Assembly: GCA_040755055.1 (NCBI GenBank)
Contig: JBFMBS010000004.1
Span: forward strand, 62,001 to 126,000
DNA: 64,000 bases
Reading direction: 5' to 3'
Source: DYJK01 sp040755055
GTDB taxonomy: Bacteria > Bacteroidota > Ignavibacteria > Ignavibacteriales > Melioribacteraceae
Shown here in pieces: positions 55,397 through 62,534 of this stretch. Position 1 is the stretch's first letter, and each line of letters starts with the position of its first letter. Position numbers and translations under genes: made by a program. The notes beneath the pieces were generated by a model, which did no database searches, was not told the DNA's origin, and saw only the letters and a program-made list of their open reading frames with translations.

Positions 55397-56617
55397 TTAA
55401 AAAGAGAGCGGATTGCTGCCGAGGGATTTAATAATATTCATTTGTTTCAATTCATCAATCATTTTGATTTGTTCATCCGATAGTACTTCATTATACAAAT
55501 CCGGTATATGTTTTTCCAATAAAATTTTAGAACTGAAAACAAATTCAACAAAGTTGGTAGCGCTTAAATGTCCTTTGTAAGGCGCATAATGATGACTACT
55601 ATCCGCATTACGCCAGACCATAACAAATGCGATTTTCACACTATCATTATCAAAAGATTTGAGTAAGCGATCTGTCCACCATCTTTCATCCGGAATTCCT
55701 TCTAAACCGGTTTCCGTCATAGCGGCTATTTTATTTTTCCGTTTAGCAACCTTAGTAACAATTTGCAATTTTTTTGTTACCCATTCAAGACCATCACCAT
55801 CCGGCGTAAAATCCCAATAGTTATCCATACCAATTATATCAACATAATCATCACCGGGATAACGCTCTAAAAATTCTTCTTCGGTAGAAAATTTTCTATC
55901 GGGAGAAAAAGCATAGAGAAAATTTTTAATTCCTTTTTTATCACGCAGATGTGTTACCGTCGTCTGCCAAAGATGCTTAAATTCTTCGGGCGTACAGAAA
56001 GGTTTTCCCCACCAGAACCAGTTACCATCAAACTCGTGGAAAGGTCTGAAAATTATTGGGATTTTTTTCCCGGTTGAATCTACCAATTGATCGGCAAAAT
56101 CAGCTATTTGATCAAGTGCGCGAAGATACTTCAAATAAAATCCACCGCCGGGTAAAATTTTATAAACTGCAATCGTTGTATCATAAAATGAATTATCCGT
56201 TACCGGGTTACTATAATGCCAGCAAAATGTATTGATACCGCCGCGTTCAAATACCGATGTTACTTCGAATTTCTTTTTTACAATTGCAGCCGATAGATTT
56301 CTATTCCATGCAAAAAATCCGAAATCCCATCCGTACAAACCGGGGTAAGAATTAACAACATCTTTCACATCCGATCTGTCGGGCCCATCGTTCCATCCAA
56401 CTCCATATGATGTAGCATCATGATGACCGAAGATTATTTTGCTTTCCGATAATTTTTTAAGATTGCGGAAAAGGAGTACTGTTTCTTTCGTTGCGGATGA
56501 ATCGACGAGTTTTACATCAAGTTCTTTCTGAAAAATTATACTATTATATTCGCTTGTGCACGCTGTTATTAGAAAGATAAATAAACCTATTTCGCTTAAC
56601 AATTTTCTATTGAACAT
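55397..56617 (-). CDS. GH26 beta-mannanase lipoprotein
   Basis: The 406-residue protein has lipobox LITAC (C20). A single GH26 domain starts IIFGHHDATSYGVGWNDGPDRSDVKDV, with acid/base E195 in RPFHEFDGNWFWWG and nucleophile E302 in AAMTETGLEG. It resembles the catalytic domain of the larger T9SS GH26 in this locus but has no accessory modules, and would be tethered to a membrane. Mannobiose-producing GH26 enzymes of this kind feed 2-epimerase/GH130 pathways. It is separated from GH2 by a few bases and from the GH5 gene by 9 bp. Confidence 0.93.
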   Translation of the reverse strand: MFNRKLLSEIGLFIFLITACTSEYNSIIFQKELDVKLVDSSATKETVLLFRNLKKLSESKIIFGHHDATSYGVGWNDGPDRSDVKDVVNSYPGLYGWDFGFFAWNRNLSAAIVKKKFEVTSVFERGGINTFCWHYSNPVTDNSFYDTTIAVYKILPGGGFYLKYLRALDQIADFADQLVDSTGKKIPIIFRPFHEFDGNWFWWGKPFCTPEEFKHLWQTTVTHLRDKKGIKNFLYAFSPDRKFSTEEEFLERYPGDDYVDIIGMDNYWDFTPDGDGLEWVTKKLQIVTKVAKRKNKIAAMTETGLEGIPDERWWTDRLLKSFDNDSVKIAFVMVWRNADSSHHYAPYKGHLSATNFVEFVFSSKILLEKHIPDLYNEVLSDEQIKMIDELKQMNIIKSLGSNPLSF

Positions 56618-56626
56618 AAGATAAGA

Positions 56627-57988
56627 TTACTTATTTAAAACTGTCTGCAACACCTTGGTTCTAATTTCCCAAAGATTGAGCGAATCCATTTTAATTGAAT
56701 GTTCTTTAATAATCTTTAGGGTAGTTGCGTCGGTATCAAAAACTGAATTTAAACCTTGCGGTTCTTGCGGAGGATCGCCCGTAAACGGATCGCCGGAATG
56801 CCAAACAAAATCCTTATTCTTTGATCTGCCTTCTCCGCCCCAACCCCAAAAATTTGTACCGGCTATTGCACCGCCGGCTGATGCGCTGTCATAAACCGTT
56901 TCAAATATTTTCGAATAGTATTTATCACGGTACGTTGTTGGTGAATTCGGATCGCATGATTCTAAATCCCTTCCAATCCCGAATTCTTCCAGTGTAATTG
57001 GTTTATTAAGCATTCGTCCGTATAGAATATGTTTGTTAATGTAATCGACAGCTTTTTCTTCGGCAGAAGGATAAGTTTCGTCGGCACGTTTTGCATCATA
57101 CCAGCTCCAATTCTTAACCCAGAGATGGAAAGTTGCATAGTCGATATTTCTACTTTGATGTGCTTTCAGAAAAACTTCTTCCATTTGGATACTCCCGGCA
57201 AGACCTTCGTTACCGGTGGTTACCAAATGATTTTGATCGATTGATTTAATATACGCAGCGGTTTCATCGATCCACTTATAAAAGTAATCTATGTATTGAA
57301 GACTCTCTTCACCTCTACCGGGACGCGGTTCGTTTGCAAGCTGCCACGACATTATAGACGGATCTTCGTAATAGAAATTGCCGGTAAATTTATTTTTACG
57401 TGTTACAATTTTGTATATAAAATTCCTGAAAGCTTCATTTCCTTTTTCGTTGCGATAAAACTCTGCCGAGTAATTCATGAATGCACCCCAACCTTGATTA
57501 GGATTATTCGGATCAATTACTTCGCCGTCGCCAAACCATTTATTGTAAACAACAAATCCACCCGACCATTCCCAGTAATTGTTTAAAAATACAACTGCAT
57601 GCATATCCCGTTTACCGATTTCAGCTAAAAGAAAATCGAGTCCTTCCAGTAATTCTTCATTATAAACACCCGGTGATGGCTGAATTACAGGCTGTAAAGT
57701 TTTATTAATATAAGAAGGTTCAGAGGCAGCAAGAATTCTGAGATTTGTAATACCATGTTCTTTCAAGAAATCAAGTTCACGAATCAATCTATCGCGGTCA
57801 CCTTCTTTGCCGGGTCTGCCCAGATAACATCCGTACCAAAGATTCGTGCCGACAAAGTAGTATGGTTTTCCATCCAGAACGAATTGGGTGCCATTCACTT
57901 TTATATATTCAGGTTCTCCAACAAACAGAGACGAACATCCTTGCAATGAAAAAAAGATCGATAGAAGAACACCATAAAATTTTTTCAT
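56627..57988 (-). CDS. GH5 (probably GH5_7) endo-beta-1,4-mannanase lipoprotein
   Basis: The 453-residue protein has lipobox LQGC (C18). The catalytic domain shows the GH5_7 mannanase pattern: KPYYFVGTNLWYGCYLG near the N-terminus, MSWQLANEPRPG with acid/base E220, ATFHLWVKNWSWYD, and PITLEEFGIGRD with nucleophile E335. It has no binding module or T9SS domain, so it is likely an outer-membrane or periplasmic lipoprotein working beside the GH26. It lies 24 bp after the esterase gene in a five-gene unit. Confidence 0.93.
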   Translation of the reverse strand: MKKFYGVLLSIFFSLQGCSSLFVGEPEYIKVNGTQFVLDGKPYYFVGTNLWYGCYLGRPGKEGDRDRLIRELDFLKEHGITNLRILAASEPSYINKTLQPVIQPSPGVYNEELLEGLDFLLAEIGKRDMHAVVFLNNYWEWSGGFVVYNKWFGDGEVIDPNNPNQGWGAFMNYSAEFYRNEKGNEAFRNFIYKIVTRKNKFTGNFYYEDPSIMSWQLANEPRPGRGEESLQYIDYFYKWIDETAAYIKSIDQNHLVTTGNEGLAGSIQMEEVFLKAHQSRNIDYATFHLWVKNWSWYDAKRADETYPSAEEKAVDYINKHILYGRMLNKPITLEEFGIGRDLESCDPNSPTTYRDKYYSKIFETVYDSASAGGAIAGTNFWGWGGEGRSKNKDFVWHSGDPFTGDPPQEPQGLNSVFDTDATTLKIIKEHSIKMDSLNLWEIRTKVLQTVLNK

Positions 57989-58012
57989 GATTCCTCAAGA
58001 GTTTTTATAAAG

Positions 58013-59857
58013 TCATTTTAATAATAACATTTTTTTTGTTTCCTGAAAGACGGTATTTGATGAAGAATTTTTAATACTTAACGTGTAAAAATAAATACCG
58101 CTTTGTAGGGCGAATCGGTGATTCGCCCCTACATCAAATTTTACAGAATATTTTCCCGGGGATTGTTGTTCATTAACAAGCGTAGCAATTTCACGACCGA
58201 GTACGTCGTAAACTTTTAGAGTTGTAAAGACGACTCGCCGAGTCGTCTCTACGTTTGTTATATTGTATTCTATTGTAGTGCTTGGATTAAATGGATTAGG
58301 GTAATTCTGCTCCAGGGAAAAATTTTGCGGGATAGATTCTGCCGGTTCGGAGATATCTGTAAAAGGTTTTAGTGTTCCGTAAACTTCGAACTCGGCAACA
58401 GTATAATTTGAATCAGGCATGTTGCTGCCGATACAAAGTAAACGTACATACCTTCCATTTTGTGTTAAACCGGAGATGTCATCAATACCGCCATCGCCCA
58501 CAACCGTGCTGAAAACTTTTGTTGTAGCACCGCTTTCGGTCATCACCTCTAAACGATAGTTTACACCAAAAACTTTTCCCCATTTAAGAACTATTCTATT
58601 AATCTGCAAAGTTTTTTCAAGATCGATATAAATCCATTGCGTTCCGGTTTTGCCGCTAATCCAGTTAGTCATAGTATCACCATCATTCACATATTGAGTA
58701 TTCGATGCTCTAAGTGTAGAAGACGCAGTAGCCGGGTAATTTAATGCCCTATTAATTTGTTCTGGTTCCAATACTTGTACCGTAATTTCTTTTTCTTCCG
58801 ATGAATCCCCGGTCGAAATCAATTTGTAAGTAGTAGTAACATCTGGTGATACATCTACAAATCCCGATTGAGAAACAGTGCTTCCATCTAATGTTACCGA
58901 TGAACCGTTTGTTGCAGACCAGCTCAATCTGCTTGTTTCATTAGCATCCTTTTCTATCATAGGGGGCTCGGCAATAAAGGATTTAATTTTCCCGGAGGGT
59001 AAATATGTTACGGTAACATAAGCTGTATCCCTTAATTCACCGCTTGCAATAAGCATATAAGTTTGTGTTTGAGTAGGATAAACATTCGTAGAATCAACAT
59101 CTGCAAAAACTTGTTCGTTCAATGTCACCATCGAACCGGCGGTTGTTTCCCAATACAATGTTATAGCTTCACCTTGTTCGAATGTATCGTCTTTTGCATA
59201 GAAATCTAATATAAAACCGGAAGCACTGTTCAATATTGTATTGCGTGCAATTTGAGCCATCATATTATAACCTTGTGCATTTGGATGAATACCATCCGGA
59301 AATAAAGTGCTGCTACCCATCATTGTGTTATTGAAATCGATTAAAAAAGTATTGGTCGTACTTCTTACCGAATCGATCAATGGGATAATTTCATTCTGAA
59401 CAATAGAACTTGTAATTCCATATCCATCACGAAAAACCGGGCATGGATAGCAGACAAATATCTGCGGATCTTTTCCATCTTTTCTGAATTCATTAATCAT
59501 GTCTATGTAATCGGGAAAATATTCCTCTTTGTAAATCCAATTTTGCGGTTTGCTATCATTCGTACCAAGTTTTATAATTACAATATGCGGATCAAGATCT
59601 AATGCATTGTAAAAAGATTCTTCTTCCCAGTACGGAAAATCTCCGTGTTTTAACATTGTTGTTCCAGATACGCCAAAATTTTTCACATTATAGTGTGGAC
59701 CTAAAAGAGTATCGAGTTGTTGCGGATATGATTGCGCACCAAGTCCACCGTATGTTATGCTATTGCCAATACAAGCCACGCGAATTTGGTTAAACTGTGC
59801 GTGCATCAATACGGAAGAAAAAATTATCACGGATAAAATCTTAATGATGTTTTTCAT
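58013..59857 (-). CDS. T9SS-secreted SGNH/GDSL carbohydrate esterase with Ig, F5/8C and interrupted sorting domain
   Basis: The 614-residue protein has a signal peptide (1-20). Its SGNH esterase domain has S33 in CIGNSITYGG, FGVSG, N100 in KLGTND and D188/H191 in FPDGIHPN. Two Ig-like domains (about 212-365), an F5/8-type C (discoidin) domain (about 370-485) and a T9SS domain (about 525-614) follow. Within the last, two palindromic repeats are translated in frame: TTRRVV (about 536-545) and GANHRFAL (about 576-585). The C-terminal 400 residues parallel those of the neighbouring GH5-type enzyme. The likely role is surface deacetylation of mannan. Confidence 0.88.
   Translation of the reverse strand: MKNIIKILSVIIFSSVLMHAQFNQIRVACIGNSITYGGLGAQSYPQQLDTLLGPHYNVKNFGVSGTTMLKHGDFPYWEEESFYNALDLDPHIVIIKLGTNDSKPQNWIYKEEYFPDYIDMINEFRKDGKDPQIFVCYPCPVFRDGYGITSSIVQNEIIPLIDSVRSTTNTFLIDFNNTMMGSSTLFPDGIHPNAQGYNMMAQIARNTILNSASGFILDFYAKDDTFEQGEAITLYWETTAGSMVTLNEQVFADVDSTNVYPTQTQTYMLIASGELRDTAYVTVTYLPSGKIKSFIAEPPMIEKDANETSRLSWSATNGSSVTLDGSTVSQSGFVDVSPDVTTTYKLISTGDSSEEKEITVQVLEPEQINRALNYPATASSTLRASNTQYVNDGDTMTNWISGKTGTQWIYIDLEKTLQINRIVLKWGKVFGVNYRLEVMTESGATTKVFSTVVGDGGIDDISGLTQNGRYVRLLCIGSNMPDSNYTVAEFEVYGTLKPFTDISEPAESIPQNFSLEQNYPNPFNPSTTIEYNITNVETTRRVVFTTLKVYDVLGREIATLVNEQQSPGKYSVKFDVGANHRFALQSGIYFYTLSIKNSSSNTVFQETKKMLLLK
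58105..58132. repeat. In-frame palindromic element, GGGCGAAT type (esterase gene)
   Basis: GTAGGGCGAATC-GGT-GATTCGCCCCTAC is a hairpin with 12/13-nt arms, one base unpaired. It is translated on the minus strand as part of VGANHRFALQ inside the T9SS sorting domain, where sibling proteins have a shorter NASRLAT or NGSGLSS segment. The same element occurs at 59957-59984 in the next gene. Confidence 0.8.
58224..58252. repeat. In-frame palindromic element, GACGACTCG type (esterase gene)
   Basis: 14-nt arms (58224-58237 and 58239-58252) pair with one mismatch around a single central base: AGACGACTCG-C-CGAGTCGTCT, flanked by GTA and CTAC. It is translated as ETTRRVVF between the FNPSTTI and LKVYD strands of the sorting domain. 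The AGACGA/TCGTCT arms match the palindromes by sdhB (14422 and 14451). Confidence 0.8.
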
Positions 59858-59864
59858 GTTTGGC

Positions 59865-62303
59865 TCATTTAATTAAAATCATTTTTTTTGTTTCTTGAAA
59901 CACGGTATTCGATGAAAGGTCACTAATACTTAAGGTGTAAAAATAAACTCCACTTTGTAGGGCGAATCGGCGATTCGCCCCTACATCAAATTTTACAGAA
60001 TATTTCCCCGGTCTTTGATATTCATTCACAAGTGTTGTTACTTCTCTTCCGAGGATGTCGTAAACTTTCAAAGTCACAACCCCTCCCATATCCCTCCCCT
60101 TACTAAGGGGAGGGACAGAGGGTGGGGTCGGAATTATATAGCTAATAGTTGTGCTTGGATTAAACGGATTGGGATAGTTCTGTTCCAAAATAAATTGGGA
60201 AGGTAATTCATCAACAATCTCATCAGCATCAGAAGGATTGGGTATTCCATAAACTTCTATCTCCTTAAAAGAGAATGCATATTGGGTTGCCCGTTTATCC
60301 AACATAATTTTCAAATATCTTCCCTTACTGTTCAAATTCTCGAATGTTTCTGTTCCACCTTTTCCATCAATGTTTTGTTTGACCAATTTATAACTCGTCA
60401 TATCCGAACTAATACCAATACGGTAACTTTTTGCGTAGCCGTAATCCCAGATTAAATTTATCTTTTCAACGATGAATTCACTTCCTAAATCAATTTCAAT
60501 CCACTGCGCATCGGCATTCTCGCTAAACCAGGAAGTACCCAATGAACCGTCAACAGCATATGCCGGTAAGTCGTGCCCAAAATCTTGTTCAGCTGTTGAT
60601 GCTGTAACAATTTTATTTAACGCCCGATTAACCTGGTTTGCCGGAACAATGGAGACATAAACAACAGCCGAATCAACAACTTCCCCCACCGCCAGTAATT
60701 TATATTTAGTCGGGTTACCGGTAGGATAAACTTCAGCAGATCCATCTTCACCAACCGGTTCATCATTCAAAGTTACTGTTGATCCTCTGCTTGTTTGCCA
60801 TGTTATTGTTGTACTTTCACCCGGTCCAACGGCATTAGAATTAATTTTAAAGTATGTTATTTTTCCCGACGGCAATACATCTACAAATAATGTTAAAGTA
60901 GATGGTGTTTCACCGGAAGTTTGTAAAGTGTAAAATATAGTTTGTGCCGGACTAACTATCATTTCGCCCTGGTAATCGACCGGAAGACTGTTCAGTGTTA
61001 CGTTGCTTCCAATTGCAGTTTTCCATTTCAACAATACCGTATCACCTTTTTCGATCACATTTCCAGAAGCTGTGAAAGAGTATATCTCACCGGTTTTAGG
61101 ATTCAACACAACATCATAGGGATAATTTGCGTACAAATACTTCATGTTTTGTTTTGCACGATCACTGTAAATACTGAAATCCCAACCCCAATCCAAAGCA
61201 CCGGCGTAACCGGTTTCGATTAGTATTTTATATAAGTCCTCATCATTTTTATTAAAGGTATCCTGGATATAAAATTCGGCAATCACCAGCTCCTTGTCTA
61301 AATTCCAGTATGAATACGGATTATGAAAGGGAGACATAGCCACACCGGCCCAATCGTAATAATGAACTGTATAAAAATCTAATGTTCCAAGCGGATCGCC
61401 GCCGGCTTCTATTAGTCTATCGTCTCTATAATAATTTTTGTTAGCTGCTATAAGATTATAAAAATTCTGTGCAATCTGGTTTGCGTTTAATTTCACTCCA
61501 TATTTTGATTCAAAAAAAATTTCAAGTTCTACTTTTTGTTCTGCTGTAAGTTTTGAGAAATAATCTTGAGCAGAAATTTTACCGATAGTTGCCACATCGG
61601 TAGCAGCCGGAAAACCCCATGTGCCGTTCGTAACTTTAGCACCGGGGACTTCTCTGTGGATAGCACCGGCAACCAAGTTGATGAATCTCTGGATATAAAA
61701 CATATCGACATCTGCTGTTGTAATACTTGGCCAGCCAAATTCAGTACTCATACCTTCAGGTTCATTGAATACTTCCCAGCTAATAATTGCCGGGTGATCT
61801 TTCAGTTCCCTCACCATCGGCAAAAGAGAATTTTCGATATAGCTTCTTGTGTAAAGTGTATCGGTTAGCATTAATCTGTTCCTATTTAAGTATGTCTGGC
61901 TCATTGTATTTCGCATCATGTCGAACGACCAAAGAGATAAAACCATACCGAGATTATTCTGCCAAGCCAGATCAAGTATTTGTTTAAGATCGCTAATCGT
62001 TCCCTGACCCGGTCCTATAACAAACCCATTAGCATCAAACTGCGGAGTATTTGTGCCGGTAGTATGAAGCCAAAAACGGATAGCGTTACCGCCGGCATTA
62101 GAAATAGAACTAAAATAATTTTGGAATGCAGTAAAGTTGGTTGTACCGGGACCAACATCGTACGCAAAATCCACCCATGCAACATTCGATCCGCTTAAAA
62201 ATAAATCTTGATTGTTATAATTAATCCGTGATTGTGCTACAGTAGTAGTTAGTGAAAAACTTGACAGCAGAAATAATTTTAATACTAAGCAATTTGTTTT
62301 CAT
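59865..62303 (-). CDS. T9SS-secreted GH5-type mannanase with Ig, F5/8C and interrupted sorting domain
   Basis: The 812-residue protein has a signal peptide (1 to about 23). The clan GH-A catalytic domain (about 25-400) opens GSNVAWVDFAYDVG, with acid/base E181 in WEVFNEPEGMS and nucleophile E343 in LVIAEFYI. Two Ig-like domains (403-555), an F5/8-type C domain (about 558-688) and a T9SS domain (about 705-812) follow. The sorting domain has two in-frame repeat-derived stretches: PTPPSVPPLSKGRDMGG (about 725-741) and VGANRRFALQ (774-783). It is the first gene of the GH5-esterase-GH5-GH26-GH2 unit, 41 bp after a sigma-54 promoter. Substrate mannan is inferred from context; the GH5 subfamily is uncertain. 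Confidence 0.85.
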   Translation of the reverse strand: MKTNCLVLKLFLLSSFSLTTTVAQSRINYNNQDLFLSGSNVAWVDFAYDVGPGTTNFTAFQNYFSSISNAGGNAIRFWLHTTGTNTPQFDANGFVIGPGQGTISDLKQILDLAWQNNLGMVLSLWSFDMMRNTMSQTYLNRNRLMLTDTLYTRSYIENSLLPMVRELKDHPAIISWEVFNEPEGMSTEFGWPSITTADVDMFYIQRFINLVAGAIHREVPGAKVTNGTWGFPAATDVATIGKISAQDYFSKLTAEQKVELEIFFESKYGVKLNANQIAQNFYNLIAANKNYYRDDRLIEAGGDPLGTLDFYTVHYYDWAGVAMSPFHNPYSYWNLDKELVIAEFYIQDTFNKNDEDLYKILIETGYAGALDWGWDFSIYSDRAKQNMKYLYANYPYDVVLNPKTGEIYSFTASGNVIEKGDTVLLKWKTAIGSNVTLNSLPVDYQGEMIVSPAQTIFYTLQTSGETPSTLTLFVDVLPSGKITYFKINSNAVGPGESTTITWQTSRGSTVTLNDEPVGEDGSAEVYPTGNPTKYKLLAVGEVVDSAVVYVSIVPANQVNRALNKIVTASTAEQDFGHDLPAYAVDGSLGTSWFSENADAQWIEIDLGSEFIVEKINLIWDYGYAKSYRIGISSDMTSYKLVKQNIDGKGGTETFENLNSKGRYLKIMLDKRATQYAFSFKEIEVYGIPNPSDADEIVDELPSQFILEQNYPNPFNPSTTISYIIPTPPSVPPLSKGRDMGGVVTLKVYDILGREVTTLVNEYQRPGKYSVKFDVGANRRFALQSGVYFYTLSISDLSSNTVFQETKKMILIK
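59957..59984. repeat. In-frame palindromic element, GGGCGAAT type (GH5 gene)
   Basis: GTAGGGCGAATC-GGC-GATTCGCCCCTAC differs by one loop base from the copy at 58105-58132 and occupies the same position in the sorting domain. The flanking ~150 bp of the two genes are also closely similar, so the two copies probably share one insertion followed by duplication of the domain. Confidence 0.8.
60080..60128. repeat. In-frame palindromic element, CCCTCCCC type (GH5 gene)
   Basis: A perfect 11-bp stem CCCTCCCCTTA-C-TAAGGGGAGGG (60092-60114) lies within a longer imperfect inverted repeat bounded by ACCCC (60080) and GGGGT (60128). It is translated on the minus strand as a proline/glycine-rich stretch between the first two strands of the sorting domain. 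This GC-rich patch contrasts with the AT-rich surroundings. Confidence 0.75.
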
Positions 62304-62343
62304 AGCAGCTTTTTAATATTAGTATTCCGAAGCAAAAATCTTA

Positions 62344-62359
62344 CGCAGAAATTATGCCA
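62344..62359 (-). promoter_or_regulatory. Sigma-54 promoter of the five-gene mannanase unit
   Basis: TGGCATAATTTCTGCG on the minus strand has TGGCA and TGC with exactly 10 bp between GG and GC. It lies 41 bp before the start codon at 62303, and 85 bp downstream of a TAATAA-AGAT-TTATCA palindrome. Confidence 0.78.
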
Positions 62360-62443
62360 GAGGAATTTGGATTACACAATTTTTGATTGCATCACTTAAT
62401 TAAGATTATTTTGACCGGATTCAGTAAATGATATTTATAATCC

Positions 62444-62459
62444 TAATAAAGATTTATCA
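62444..62459. promoter_or_regulatory. Predicted activator-binding palindrome (site 4)
   Basis: TAATAA-AGAT-TTATCA has one mismatch in the first half and a 4-bp spacer. On the minus strand it reads TGATAAATCTT, an 11-base identity with site 1. A wider pair AAATGATA...TATCATTT (62427-62434 and 62455-62462) also surrounds it. It sits 85 bp upstream of the sigma-54 promoter. Confidence 0.55.
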
Positions 62460-62487
62460 TTTTAATAATATAATTGGGAGGTAAAAA

Positions 62488-62515
62488 GATAAGCCCGCAA
62501 ATCAGCGGGCTTATC
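62488..62515 (-). terminator. Terminator of the chemoreceptor gene
   Basis: Perfect 11-bp arms GATAAGCCCGC (62488-62498) and GCGGGCTTATC (62505-62515) with a 6-nt loop. On the minus strand it is followed by TTTTTACC. It lies 20 bp beyond the chemoreceptor stop codon and insulates the mannan unit from it. Confidence 0.88.
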
Positions 62516-62534
62516 AGAAGAGGCATTTATCAGA

